A DNA stretch of 64,000 nucleotides from Motacilla alba alba (GCF_015832195.1 NC_052017.1:79981801-80045800); one strand, 5' to 3'. Positions 12,871 through 26,687 are shown, counted from the first letter of the stretch. Notes: a model not told the origin generated them from the letters alone. Translations and numbers: made by a program.

Positions 12871-15800
12871 TTAACCAGCAAACAACTGGCTTCATTTTCA
12901 TCATGAAAAGGCATGGGTAGGCTGTGCTTTCCTTTAACCACTTTGGCTAACTTCTCATCCAGTCACCAACTCCTGCTCTTTTATCCAAATTAATGTAATA
13001 TTTTTAAAGCCCTGAAACTTGATGAATTTCTCTTCTAAAAATAAACGTCTGGCTTCCATAAGTTGTGGAAATGAGACTATAAGCACAAATACTAAAATCT
13101 TCAAATTAGGATGAGCTTCAGTGATGCATGTCTTCACTTTGGGTCTATTGATTTTGAGTACTTGGCTCATAACTCTTTGGGAGAGGAGGGGAAACATGAC
13201 ACTTGAAGTCAGCAGCCCTTCTGAAGCCATTGAAATTGCTCCAGAATGAAGGATTTAAACCAAATGGATATGTAAGCTGGGAGAGCACCAAGATCTTCCA
13301 GGCTCAATCCCTACTCTTCTCTTGAGCAGTATATCTTGATTTACCTCTTCGGAAGCAAAAGATATAATCCTTGGAATAAAAATGCTAATACTCATTAGAA
13401 TTGTAGAGTAACTGATGGCAGTAAAACAATGTTTATTCACAGTACATGGTAAAGCAGATCAATGCCCAGGAATTCTTTTCTGGAAACAACAGAAGCAAAT
13501 CCAGAATAAAACAATACTTTGAGGAGTCATTTACTGTTAATCGGATTTGACAGTGTAAATTCAATTTGAATTTGTAAATCCAAATTAAATTAAAAATTAA
13601 AAAACACCTTTGGGTTTAAATTAGATAGTTTATATAAAACTAGTTGGTTTGTTTTTCAGGAGTGTTTCTAGCATTTTTGAAGCTGTAAGACTTTAGTTGA
13701 GATCTCTCTTCCAAAGTAAATACTCTACTAGTACAAAGGCAGGGGCTTTTTTAGAGAGCAGTTGTCTTGCCATCTCTTCCTCAGCAGCTCACATTTTCTT
13801 GTCACCCCCTCCAGTGGTGCACAGGTTCTGTTGGTGGGGACTAGTAAGTTTCTTCCCTTGCTGCCACAGGGCTGTCTTGGTGTCTTTTTTGAGAAACATT
13901 GGGGAAGGTATTTATTCTTTCACTTTTATTAAAACAAAATAATATGATCCCAGATTGTAAATCCTAGTAAGTAAGGGTGGTTGGTGGTGATTGTAAGAAA
14001 TACATTATTTCAGAAATCCCATGCAAGGGCTCCATGAGATATTTATGTGGATCACCCCAACTTTGTGACCGTTTCAGATTTCTCACCACAGTCAAGTCAT
14101 ACACATAATCTTCATACAGCAATGTATGTAGATTATTTGATCCAGTTGTAATTTCTGCTTTGTCCTATTAGAGTTGTGACAGCAAATTCCTGCTGAAGAA
14201 TTGCCCAGACCAGTGTAAGTCTGATGAGCCTTGACTTAATTCACATCAGATTTATCTTTTGCTATAGACGGCGTCACACTGGTGCACACCAGTCAGGATG
14301 TTTCATTTAACCTGACAGTGCTGCTTTAGCTTGTGGAGGAAGCAACACTCAGAGTAGTGTCTGGCTGAGTTTCAAAGCAAGTAGATCCTATGTTACATGC
14401 ATACTTGCCTTGTTGCTGTGTCACATACTTCTAACACCACAGTGGGTCTAGTTACCGATCCCTGCAAGAGGTTATCTATCAAAATTTCACATTTCTACAG
14501 CTCGTAACCATTACGAGAACAGTTATTACTTCGATTAATATCCTGGAACCAGTAAAAAGCTGGCTTATGGATAAGGAAGTAGGATGACGAAGCAAGTCTG
14601 GTCCTGTGTGCTTCAAGTTGTCTGTAAAATGTCTATTAAATTAGGTTACAAGAGCATCAGACCTGAAGCAAGAATTAGCATGCTGGCAACGTTGTACATC
14701 TCAGGAAGGCAGGACACAACATTATCTATACTTTTTCAGGCTTTAGGTGGTTTTTTATTGTATTTTTTGCATCATTTTATTTTTTTCTCTCTAGTAGGAA
14801 ATTTCCATTTACAGGAAGTTGCTCTTCTCTGTTCCTGACAATGTTCAAACACCTATGGCCAGGAGTCAGAGCAGACTGTGCTTTTCAACACTGAAAGATA
14901 CTGAACCATCACACAGTCATCATACATCGTACAGTTTTTCTAGAGCACTCAGTGTTTTCGAGTCAGTGTCTTTTTGTAGATGTTGATCAGTCAGAGGATA
15001 GGGCTTGTTTTCACTTTTGCTGCCTGGCTATTAGCACATGGACTGTTGTGGGATTTCTTTCTGAGTGGATGCTGTGAGGTATCCAGGTTCAGTACTATAC
15101 CCTTCCTGACTCCTGGACATTCTTTGTTCCTGTTGGGAGCTGTTGGATCAACATGTTGTCAGTTCTCATCAGGACTTCATTTAATTCAGTCTTCACAATG
15201 TTACTGTATTACAAGAGAGAAAATGGTGTGTCTGACATCCACCTCCACAAATCTTCTCCTCAAATCAAAGACTCCACTACCAGTGACTTCTGAAAATTTG
15301 AAATTTTTGCAAACACAATAGAAATCTGATTCCCATTTTGCCCTTACACTTTAAACACAAAGAGAATAGCAAGAAAAGAAAGAAAAAACAAATTGTATTT
15401 TCATGAGACACATGCAATAGATGTTTGGCACAATAAGATTAGTCACCCTGACAAAATAATTATTTTCACATGGGCCTGATGAAAATGATTTATTTTCAAA
15501 ATGACTGAAAGTTGAGCAGGGAGGTAAAGAACCTGTTCTCCCCTTAAGCCCAGCAAAGTGTTCAGAGAGGCTACGATATCACTTTCATTTTCTATAGCCA
15601 TCATCCATCTCCCATCCCAATTTTATTTCTGCAGCTTTTTCAAGAGGATGTTGTCAGAAACACATCACTGCCAATCAAGCTTTAGCATTTGGACTTTATA
15701 AAGTATACTTGATATAACAGTATAATGGATATATTCAGTATAGTCAAAATATAGACAAATGCCCAGTGGAAGATGTGCTGGAAGGATGTATAATGGTATT

Positions 15801-17488
15801 TCTGTACTCTGGTTGTTCTCTGTCATCCTGTAGTGTGCAGTTGCCACCTATCAATTAATTTAACAAAATACATTTAACATTACATTTTAAAAATCCATCC
15901 ATTCTGTAACACAATTGCATTGAATTGCTTTCCAATTTGTCAAATCATTTTGCCTTACTCTTCCTCTCCTAGATCACATTTGTGGCTAGTAAATTGGTTT
16001 CTTAAATTCAGTCTCACATACTTTGGTCTTGAGTTAGCTTTCTTCTCTGCAGGGCACTGCTGTATTCTGTACCTTTAAGTACCCAAGTCAATTTAATTAA
16101 ATTTCATTACAGGCAGTAGACCTGAAACAAACTAATGAAAGCAACCATCATGTCAGGTGGTATTTATCTAGCCATTAAATTGAAAATGCCCCCTTTAGGC
16201 TCTTAAAAATTAGTTTCAATATTTAATACTAATAGCTTTTGGAATTGTTAATGGCTATAGTTTTAATAAATTTGTTACAAACTGTTTACCTTTTCAAGGC
16301 AACAAGCTTGCTGCTTGCACCAGAAGAGAGCTAAAGATAAATAATTTGAAAGTGTTTGGGTTTTGAAATACTGTGAGGTCTGGGAGCTGCCCTCAGTCTG
16401 TGGAAAAATACAATGAAAGTTGTCATACAGTGATAGGAATATGCCTTGTTTAGTCAAAGGCAATGCCAGGTCAGTACAAAACTTGCCTTAGAGTTTATTG
16501 TTTGCCTCACTTGTGTTATTGAACTGATTTGGCTGGCCAGCTTGAGAATTTGTAGCAGAATTTATTTAAAGACCTCATTATAAGTACTATTGTCGCCAGA
16601 GAGAAAAATGAAAATTTGCAGGGAAGAGAAGAAGGGAAAACCTCAGCTGCAGCAAAGACTGCTAGTGCCAGCATCTGAAGCAGCTCCCCTTGCTGCTCAG
16701 GCACCTCACAGTCCTGCGTCTGAGGAAGCAGCATTGACAAAGTACCTGTTGATATCCTGCACCGCCAAATCAGTGCCTGTGCTGTTCCTGCAGAGTCCGT
16801 GGGATGGTGCAGGTGTCAGGGATTTATTTCAACCGCTTCCCATCAGAACCAGGCTGCAGGTATTACTGCATACAACACCAGTGGAGTAGGCAACAGGAAG
16901 AAAGACTTAGGGAAAGACTCTTGTCACTTTTTTCTGAACAATATGCCCGGGTTTTACTTGAGGGAAACAAGAGTGCAAAAGGAGAGTATACTTGGCCATG
17001 ACCGTATCCAGATCCACAGAACAATTCTACCTTCCTCTATGTAAGCATGGTTGATGTCTCTTCTTTTACAGGCAGAGAGTAATGAATAGTGCATCCCTTT
17101 TCCTTTTGTCAGATCTAAAGTCTGTTCTCTTCATAGCTTCCCCTTCTTCCATCTGTTTAAAAGAATTCTTTTTTTAATAGAAATAAATTCTTTTCTTGAA
17201 AACTGCAACACCATGAGATATAGTCACCTTTCTTGTAAGAAATTCTTAACCCCAGAGGAGAAAGAAGAACCATTTTTCTTCATCAGGATAAAGGCATGGG
17301 CTTCTTACATGTTTGCTCCTTCCGTTTCATAATAGAGAAATGAATGCACAAGTTATTGCCAACCAGAGACAAAAAATTAAGGCTATATGTGTTACTTGTA
17401 GTCTTGGATAAGATTATTGGACTTAAGCTATTCATTGTAGCTCTAACTATAAACTATTATGTCTTCTTTAAAATACATGTATTTTATT

Positions 17489-17510
17489 TATATATATATA
17501 TATATATATA
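17489..17510. repeat. (TA)11 microsatellite
   Basis: A perfect TA dinucleotide run, followed by CACATATCATG. Simple repeat in the CTNND2 intron. Confidence 0.9.
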
Positions 17511-19295
17511 CACATATCATGTATAGTAATTTCCAATTTGATTTAAGAAGTTAGGGCTTCACAAATTTTTTTCTTCCATTATCATGAACCCTCCCTCTAG
17601 CTTGGAGGATGTGGTTTATCTAGAAACTTCTTTTTTGGAGACGGGATATAGATTGGAAATGTTGTACATAGAAAATTTTGGTTTGAGGAAGTTGTATTAA
17701 AGTTCAAGTATTTCTTTTTTCAAGTTACTCTTACTATTTTTTATTAATTAACAAGATTTCCCTCTTATGTTTTCTATGGGTGCAGTTCAGTGAAGTGTCC
17801 TGAACAGGAGCAATGGAGGACAAACAGTCACTGCTGACTCCAGGGAATGTCCTGACTGTACTGTAAATGCCATAGCCCAGATTTCATTCTTCCTCATTTT
17901 TGTCTTTGAAATTGCAGCTGAGATACACCCCCGTTTATACAAATGTATTACATGAGGAGTACAGTCACTCAGCACCCATGATTAGGTGTCACCTCTGGCT
18001 GTCCTAATTTGTTTATAAAATTTGCCTCTACAAGAAGTGTATCTTCTTTCCTCCTGCTCTGTCACGGTCTTGCTGAGTTCTCTTTTCTAAGAGTCTGATG
18101 GAAAGGGGATTTTCAAACCATCTTCTCTTCTGAGAGCCAGGTGCCCATGGTTTCTGTGGATGGAACGAAGTCAGACAGATATCTTGAGTAAAGGCATTTT
18201 GCTGGATGTGTGGTATTCATTGCTGGATGTGTGGAATAGCTGAGTTAGGGCGTGAGAATAGTCTTTATTATCCCAACCATGAATTATTATGCTGTGAGCA
18301 AGAGGAAAATCCCAACTGGCTTTTGATAATGTTTTATTGTGTTTTTTTCAGCGTTTCATTGCAAAACTTGTGTTTACCACCATGCCTGGTGCTTGACTTT
18401 ATTTTCACTGAGCCCAACAGAAAGTGGGCATTTTTAAAACTGTGTGAGACTGGAAATCTCAATGTTACTGATTTAGATTTAACATTAAGCACTGATAAAG
18501 ACAGTTGCAATCTATCAATACTGAAGGCAGTTGAAATACTGTCATTTAATAAGAACACTACCAGAAGTCAGTTTATGCTCTCATGATAGTTTCAGATTAT
18601 ATGTAACACATTTTTAAAAATGTGAAGTACATTATCTTGGTTTATTGCATTACGTTATGGTGCAGGAATAAAACATTAATTATTTAAACTTCCTTTTTTA
18701 TTTTTGAACTAGCTGTTTCAAGTATTTGTATTAACTTTGTTGCTGTTTTTTAATACATCACCATGAACATAGTTTTAAATAGAAGGAATAGAATTTCATT
18801 CTGTATGCCTTGAAGAAAACTGGAACAAAATGTATTGATTCTTTTTCTCTCGTGTGTGAGAAAAAGGGCAGTTAGTATAACTAGGCTAAATTGATGTGCA
18901 GTCTGGTAATCCTGGAACTTCCCAATCTGCTTATTCCAAAACTCCCTATAAAATGGAAAATAGTTCAAGCCAGAATGCTGTTTGCAATGCAAAAAATTGA
19001 GGTGTGGAAAAAAAGGCAGAACTATTAAACAAATAGCATAAAACAGTGTTAATTTGAGTCTTTCTGAGATGTGTTATTTTATAGAACTTTCTACCTTTAT
19101 TTTTAATCTTGCTGTGTCAGTGCAGTCAGCACATCCTATCCTGTACCACTAACTATATTTCCCACCCAGTGGCAGGAAGAAGACAACAGCCTACTGGTGT
19201 ATCTGTAGTGAAAAGACCAGAGCAAAATACTCTGCTTTAAGCGGGGCACAGCGTGGCATTTTCACTGACCATTGTCACATTTCTTGGTGTTGCAG

Positions 19296-19422
19296 GATGG
19301 ATGGTCACAGTATCACTTTGTAGCCTCATCTTCCACAATAGAAAGGGATCGGCAAAGACCGTACTCCTCATCCCGCACGCCCTCCATCTCTCCCGTGCGC
19401 ATGTCTCCGAACAACCGCTCAG
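19296..19422 (+). CDS. CTNND2: CTNND2 coding exon: post-armadillo Ser/Pro linker
   Basis: This 127-bp exon has acceptor TGTTGCAG before 19296 and donor GTAAGG from 19423. It starts on a codon boundary, directly continuing the 170-254 exon, and leaves one base (G) that joins CA of the next exon to make Ala. It begins [18 protein letters not shown] and contains [14 protein letters not shown], a cluster of TP and SP sites suited to proline-directed kinases. This linker is characteristic of delta-catenin and follows the armadillo repeats. If the donor were not used, the frame would add about 10 residues ([10 protein letters not shown]) and stop at 19452-19454. Confidence 0.96.
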
Positions 19423-20313
19423 GTAAGGCCAGGCTGAAGCTAAACCAGAGGTAAAAATCCATCACCGTCATTTTCCCTGACTTCTGGATTTGTTGTTCAC
19501 TCTGGTGGAAGGGCCCACAGTGTATTCTTTACTGTCACCAAATTACCTGTTCAAAATAGGATTTTAATTTTTTTTCATTAGCAGCTGGTGAAGTTTTACA
19601 GAAGAAAGATTATTCTGCAAGGTTTTGTCATAAATTCCTCCAAAATGTTTTCTTGATGGGGATTACCCGACTAGATCTCAGGGCATTGGCATCCATTGGT
19701 AGCACCAGAAAATTCTGTTGCTCACTTTGCTAGTCATGAAAGCCACTATGTGGTTTAGGACCATTTTGCACACAGCAGAAGTTTAAAGACCCACATTACT
19801 TTTTTTGTCAGCTTTTATTCAGGGTAGGTGTGTATGCATATGCAAATGTAAGTTTCACAGATTTCTTCATAACCCCTATAGCATATTTACACCAGCTATT
19901 ATCAATTCTGTATGATCTGCACAATGAACTAATGTATCTCAACTAATGCCATAGTGGAAATTAATTTTTCTATCTAGAAATCAGGTAATCTTTCCCTCGC
20001 TTTGCTCTGATGTAAAACCTACCTTCTTTAGATAAAGCCATTCCCAGTGAAAAATTTTCAAGATAAACAGAGTGCACTGACAGACTTTAGGTGGCCTTCT
20101 GCTGCTTGTTCAATCAAATGCTGTCATTCCATAGGTACACCAAGAGTTTAGGATTAAAATTGCCTAACTTATTATTTCCATTATGCCATAGTTTGTTTTT
20201 TAAGAAAATTGTTTTGTTAATTATCTAGAAGTTGCATCTTAGTCCTGCAGAGCAACAGTTGAGGAGATGTGAAAATGTAGCCAGAAGTACACTGAGAGCT
20301 GCTATTCTGTTTT

Positions 20314-20366
20314 AAAAATCTGCCATTACACAAAAGGGCAAAAAAATCTGCCATTACATAAAGGGC
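20314..20366 (+). repeat. 26-bp tandem duplication
   Basis: Two adjacent copies share AAAAATCTGCCATTACA followed by an A-rich AAGGGC end (about 20314-20339 and 20340-20366). They differ by a few bases and small indels. This is consistent with slippage or a recent local duplication. Confidence 0.85.
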
Positions 20367-20559
20367 TCTTGTTCCTTTTTTTCTTCTCTAAAATCTCATC
20401 TTGACTGTAAGTGCAAGGTACTTGAAATGTCTGGCCCTGAGATCTTAGTTCTGTCTCTTGCCAGAGCCATCTTCTTACTTCTGTTACTCTAAATTTCGGA
20501 TGAAATTCTACTGCCGTCCTCAGTTATCGTAAGACTGGAAAAGCACAAATAATAGTGGC

Positions 20560-21690
20560 TGTTTCTGAAGGAAGAAGAGCCCATGTCATTACATACCAGT
20601 CAGCTCAATGTCAGTCGAGAAAATTGCTGGAACAAATAATCAGAACCTGAACAGCTCAAAGGTAGTAGGAACATAAGATATTACTTGGCTCTAGGAGTAT
20701 CTATTTCTACATAATAACGTAAGTTGCTGTATGTCTGGTAGTATCCATATCAAATGCAAGCATTAATTCAATACCAACTGCTCTTATTAAATCCATCTGA
20801 ATTCCTGCTACAAGAATTTGCAGAAAGAAAAGTCAGAAAGCACAATATCCTATGATCAGTAAGACTCTTTCACTCAGCAGTTTTATGGAAAAGCCTAAGG
20901 CAAGGTAGCCAACAGTTCAGAAAACATGCTGTGTGATAAATAAAAAAAATTAATGAAAAGCATTCACAAGCAAAGAGTATTGTTTATTGCCAGAATGGCA
21001 GAATGCTGTGCTTAGAGCCTAGCTTGGGTCCAGTACTCCTCCGTGGTTTTAGTAATGACCCAGATAATATGCAAAAGTTACCTATTACCTTTGTGGGTGA
21101 CAAAAACCTGGGAGAAACTCATGTTCTCTGATGGGCATTATTGAAATTCAAAGTGATCCTTAGAAATTGGAGATAATGTTCAAAGGGAAAAAAATAACCA
21201 ATCCTTCAAAAATAAGTTATAAGGAGAATGTCTGACTAGGTGACATTTCCTAATTTCTAAAACTCTTTAGAAATTATCTGGGGATTTTTGTCAGTTGCAC
21301 GCATGAATGGGAAGGTGGAAAAATTAGGATATGAGAATATACTGAATGGACTGTAATTGTTTAACTCAACTAAAAGAGACAGGAGATGGAGACAGTGGGA
21401 AGAGGTACACACCAAGTCTACAAGCATGTAACAGCCAGCCATGAAGAGGAACGGTGTGAACTTTTTCTGCTTTCAGAGCAGACAATTGGAAATAATGAGC
21501 AGCGAGGAGTCAGGATAGACATTTCATAGCAGTGGGGAAAGAAAGCACTGGAACAGACTGCTTGGAGCAGTTATGTGGTCTCTGTCATTAGAGATCTTTA
21601 GTTCCATATTAAAATCTGTCAAAAATTATGTTGGTATACTGGATTCTACCTTGGGATAAAGAGTTGAAGTAAAACGAACTCACACCATCC
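20560..21690 (+). mobile_element. Decayed CR1-class LINE ORF2 remnant, sense strand
   Basis: Conceptual translation shows pieces of a CR1/L3-type reverse transcriptase in the expected order. YIPVSSMSVEKI from 20590 resembles the family motif YRPVSLTSVPGKI. LEQII is recovered after a frame change (about 20627-20641). From 21027, GPVLL...SNDPDN leads to FVGDKNLGE, which aligns with the catalytic FADDTKLG box, now read as FVGD at 21090-21101. Further on, AGCACTGGAACAGACTGC (about 21546-21563) and the following GTCATTAGAGATC segment match the CR1 region near the 3' UTR. Frameshifts, stops and the lost catalytic Asp show that it is dead. Its divergence is far greater than that of the 8.5-kb CR1. 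The ends are approximate, and no octamer tail is evident. Confidence 0.8.
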
Positions 21691-23186
21691 CATCCTTCCC
21701 TAGGACTGGGTGATAACTGAGTCCTTTAAGAATTAGAGCAGAAAAACATTATATCAATTTTCAGTCTAATATCAAGCAAAGTCTTCATCTTTGCTTCCAG
21801 TAAAAACTCTGAAAGAGGGTGGTTCTGCATTTTAATGCTTTCCAGAAAGTAGTTTTCCTCTCATGGGAAGAGCGAGGGAATTCCCACAGGGAGTAGAGAG
21901 AGATGATTTTATCTGTATCAATCAATTTTGTTCAAAATACGAGAGTGTTTATAACCATTACCAGAGTATGTGAAACAAAATGTGTCTCTCTGCTAGCAGG
22001 TTTTTCAAGGTTTGCATTCTGGCCTGCTCCCCATTAGACTCAAGCTGCCATTAGCTGATTTGTTAGTTTAACGTCATGTTTCTTTATATCTGCCGGATTA
22101 TCAGCTTTAGATTTACATCACTATTGGCAAACAGTTTAAAAGCAATCCCCAATTCTAATGGCTTCATAAGAAAGAACATCTGTCCCGCATTTGCTCTGTA
22201 AATTTAGAAGCCAGAGCCAGCAAAATCAATCAAAGAACAATTCAACATCACTTGTGCTTCCCTACTCCATAGTTGAGTGCGAGTACTTCACTGTTGTTCA
22301 ACTAAAAAATGTAACATAGTTTAGAGATGCTGAAAGATATGCCTCAAGGTCAAGCTTCACAAAGAGTTTGTATTGCATTTTTAATTCTTTTTCTTGTCCT
22401 TGTTTTTGAACAAAGGCGTTGTTACTGGTTTTGAGCTTCTTTTTACATAGCAAATACCTGGCTGGAGGCAGGGAAGTGTGTAGGGGAAAGCATCAGCACT
22501 TTAGTAATGTCTGTATCACTGTGCCCTTATGAGGCTCTGGGGAGCTCTGCCACTCATGCTGTGCTCCTCCTGCCCTCCGACACAGGGAAAGTGCACTTTA
22601 TTTAGCAACAACTAAATATACTGAGGTCAGTTTACTTGAAAGCCATTATTTTTTCCTTTGTTTTTCTTCTTTTCCTAAGCATTGCAAACTCTAAGGCTTC
22701 ATGATCAGTGCCAGTGATCACCTCCACATTCTTAAGTGTGTGAGACTAGTTCTTTTTTTTGTTACCTGTGCTTTCCTCCTTTAGCTGTACCATGAGTATA
22801 GGTGATGATGGATTTAGTTTTAATAAAAATAGCTTAAAGTAGCAGTTGTTGCTTTAATGGCAGTTACTCACACATATAGATATTAAAAGACAGAGAAACT
22901 ATTTGAGTTACCTTTAATTGTTAGGCATTCTTTGATATATGTTTTCTAGGGGAAAAAGGCTTTCTTTTCTTCCCTTTTCCATTAGAATAATTTAATTGGC
23001 TTATTTTCAAGAGAAAAGGGAAGAAAATAATTTTATAAGGGTTTTTCCCACACAGTTGAAAGTTAACAGTCTTTTCAATGGAAATAAAGTAACCATTTTG
23101 AGGAAAAAATGGAAGTGCCCATACCAGAAAGTTTTGACAAGTTAAAGAAACTGAAAAGCAGAAGGAGAAAAAAAATACTGTTGTAC

Positions 23187-23203
23187 TTTTTTTTTTTTTT
23201 TTT
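23187..23203 (+). repeat. Poly(T) run, T17
   Basis: Seventeen consecutive T residues, about 280 bp upstream of the next CTNND2 acceptor. Simple repeat. Confidence 0.9.
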
Positions 23204-23480
23204 AATATCGATCATCTTAGATGTTGGATGCAAGTAAAAAGAAATTTACATTCAGAAAAAAAAATTATGTTTGCAGTTGATTGTCCAGTGAATACATTTG
23301 CCTTGCCCTTGAAATAACAGCATATCTTCTTTTCCTCCATAATGTGGTAGTGTTTCTTCAATGAGCTTCATGTTAGAAAACTAACAGATACAAACTTTAC
23401 TGAAATGCCTACTCAAGAGTTAAACCTTACATTCAATCATATATGATTAAAAGAAGAAAAAATCCATTTTTGTTATCTAG

Positions 23481-23612
23481 CAAGTGCCCCAGCCTCACCT
23501 CGGGAAATGATCAGCCTGAAAGAAAGAAAAACAGACTATGAATCAACTGGAACTAACGCCACTTACCATGGAAGTAAGGGAGAACACACTTCTAGGAAAG
23601 ACACCATGACAG
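23481..23612 (+). CDS. CTNND2: CTNND2 coding exon: C-terminal tail
   Basis: This 132-bp exon has acceptor GTTATCTAG before 23481 and donor GTGAGA from 23613. It starts with the last two bases of an Ala codon and ends with the first base (G) of another Ala codon. It encodes [20 protein letters not shown] and continues through [20 protein letters not shown] to MT. It contains another SP site and a basic/acidic KERKTDYE segment. The sequence matches delta-catenin closely as I recall it. The exon length is a multiple of three, so skipping would remove 44 residues without a frameshift. Confidence 0.96.
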
Positions 23613-26600
23613 GTGAGATTTTGCTTGCATAGCATGTATAAAAATCAGCTGTGGTAGAACATGGATTTTATAGGATTGCCTGGGCTTGCTGCACTGTGGA
23701 AGAGTCAACCTGCTTTGGTTAATTCCCAAGTTTTAGCCACCTTGAGAAATACAACTGAATATATATTTGAATGAATACAACACTATGTGAAAATGGTTCT
23801 TCACAGAAGAAAGACTCTAAATCAAATTTTGCATGTCGCTTTTAATTTTACATTTGTTTTCATTTCAGAAGGAAGTTGGTTGATCACTTTGAATTAACTG
23901 GTATATTTGAGCATGTGCAGTGATCCCTAACATCTGTCTTTTGCAGGGAATGCTCTCCAGGATGAGTTACCTTATTTTGTATATCAGTATTCATAGGAAG
24001 TTTGTGGCTCTTTGTAAAGTTTATCCATGTTACTTTCTCAGCAGGGCTGATTCAAATGCAGTCATTTTCTGTGTATGTTGTAGCATCTGTTGCAGGTTTC
24101 TCTCAAGGCCTCTCTTCCCTGGCGAGCTCATTAATGTCTTAGCATTTCAGTAATTAGGAAATTTGGAGTGCTTTTCCCAGTGCTGTACCTCTTCCTGAAT
24201 TCTCTTGCAAAATACATGTTGGTCTCCATCACCATTGTACAGGCTGATATAACCATTATTGAACTTTTTGTCACATTTATACAGTACCAAGCATCACAGT
24301 CTCCTCAAATACTGCCTCAGGGCAGGCAAAAAATCCCAGTGAGAAGTCTGAATGCCTGTTACCTTCTCCCATGCCCTCTGTAGAGGTCTTGCTCAGAGGC
24401 AGAATGGGTTGCTTACCAGGAACATGGTGACTCAGCATCAATCCATCCATAAGATCCATCTTTCAAGGCTGTATTCAGGATATGAAGATACTCACACTGT
24501 ATCTACTATGTTAAATGGCATTATGTAATCAAAACCTAAAGAGCAGCCTTGGAACTTGTGTGAAAATGCAATATGGAATGCTAATTAGCCTGAAGGTGAA
24601 AATTTGAAGAGAAGAATGACAGTCCAAGAGCATTTGGAAGCCACAGAAATTCGGAGTGTCCTGAATGACTTCTGGGAGGTACTATGGGAATGTGCAGAAG
24701 ATTCAGTCAAGGTACTGCATTTCATGTGTTTGTAATGTTTTGAGTGTTTCATAGTCACTGCACGAGGTAGTTTTCTATAACAGTTCAGTGGCCCTTATTT
24801 GGTTGATTGTGAAGGACAGCACTGATGTTTTTTCAGCCATTTGTCAAGGACCCATAAAGGGTGAATCTCAGGAATAAGAGCATCAGGCTGAAAAGGAAAA
24901 GGCAGAAACAGTAGTATTTTGTTCTAGCTGCATCTGTAAATTCAGACTAGCAACTTATATCAGGAAGTTCACCAAAATACAGTGTCTCCATGCTGAAAAT
25001 TTGGATTTCCTTGCATATAGTCTTGCCTCTCTCCACACATTAAAAAAATGGACTTTTCTTTTTTTCACACCCCTTTACACTTTTTTTTTTAATGTAGTGC
25101 TTCTCTTGTCTGATTCCTACTTCCCTTATTTCCTTTCTCTCGCAGTATGATTTTCAGATTGTAAAGTTTGTACTGCCTCAGCAATCTTTACTTCACTTTG
25201 ATTTTTCCATTGTGTTTTCCTCTAATATTGTCTTGTATTTTGTCGATTTCTGTTGATTATTTGGGTGGGCTTTTGGTAAGGAAACTTGAAACCCTTAGCA
25301 TCATGCTCAGCTATCAACTGTCTTTCCAGCTCCTGAGCTCAGTGAGGGGGGGAAAAAAATCAAACAAATTCAAATAAAAAAATGTAGTATTTCACAATCT
25401 TACATGACCAATGTACAAATAAATATGGAATTAACAAGTAACTTTCTCTCTTTCAGATCACCAAATCTCTGCACGTTTGGTCTAAACTCAAATTAAACAC
25501 CATTATAAGAACAAAAGAAAATTACAGAAGGAGTTTTGCTCGTCAACATTCAACATGGAATTTGTGTAACATGACTGTAGCTCATTAAATAATAAATACT
25601 TTATTTAAAAAACCATATAAAGTCAGTATTTGTGATTTTGTGAGACATTTTGACTTTGCTTTAGTGGCCTAATACAAGCTCATACAGCAAGTTTCTTGCG
25701 ATGCCTGTGTTTCATTTTGTGCATCAGACAGTGCATTGCAGCCAATACATCCCCGTGGATGGGACTTAGATGAATGTTTTCTCAGGTTCCACCTGGCACA
25801 CACATATTTTGATCTGCTCTTCTGCTTTGGTGCCAAGCTGATGTATTACACAAAGCTTTCTTTGACTTAGGGATTTTACACAGAGCGTAAAACCACAGCT
25901 GTAGTCCCAATTTATCCATGACTGTCTCCATGCTCTTCTCCAAAGCTCTTCTCAGTTTAGAGTTGATAAATTTTATGACCTTTGGGCTGGGACTGAAATG
26001 AAGGTTTTTTGATGGATTTTCAAAGTAGGAATGTTGGCTTCCTGCCATCCTGAGGATTTGTCAGGAAATCTCTGGGGAAAATGGAGAATCTATGAAGTAA
26101 ACAGTTTGGCTGAAGGTGATAACTTACATTGATTTCATGAGAACAGATAAAAAAAGAGGCACAGTATCAAAGTTTTCATTGCCCTCTTCACAGGTTTATG
26201 ATGCCTTTTATATGTACTGTCCATTTTCTCCTCTCTGTAGAAAATAATAACCAATTATAAAATTTTGTCACCTAAAGTATATTTTTAAGACAAAAACTAT
26301 TATATTCCATTTAGGAAAATGGGAACTGTAAGGGCACATGATAACGTTATTTATGCCATGGTGTTTTCTTTCAGAACAGGGAAGATAAGACTCCTGTATA
26401 CCATCATGGTACTCTTTCTTTGAGGTTTCTTTTACTTTTTTAGTTCCTTCACTGAACTAAAATGTACATCATAACCAACATGCTATGTCTTCTCTTCCAG
26501 CAGTAGAAAAAAACTTCTGATTAATTTATTTTTGCTTTGGTTGTGGAGAATCAATCAATCAATCATGAATACTTTTGTTATTTAAACTTAGTGGCAAGTC

Positions 26601-26652
26601 CATGCATATTTGGAACACAAAATACTACCATCAGGTGTTACAGGTGGTCAGG

Positions 26653-26687
<35 letters not shown>

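Larger units (their letters stand above)
19423..23480 (+). other. CTNND2: CTNND2 intron, 4.1 kb
   Basis: The intron runs from donor GTAAGG at 19423 to acceptor TTATCTAG ending at 23480. It contains a 26-bp tandem duplication, a decayed CR1-class LINE and a T17 run, listed separately. The stretch 22000-22260 is non-repetitive and looks like conserved non-coding DNA. Nothing else is recognised in 19450-20300, 21700-22000 or 22300-23180. Confidence 0.9.

Noticed and set aside
18206..18586. 126-codon open frame in the long intron, just upstream of a CTNND2 exon, with a 15-bp direct repeat (TTGCTGGATGTGTGG) at its start.
   Set aside because: No similarity to any known protein, no compatible splice sites or phase, and length consistent with chance.
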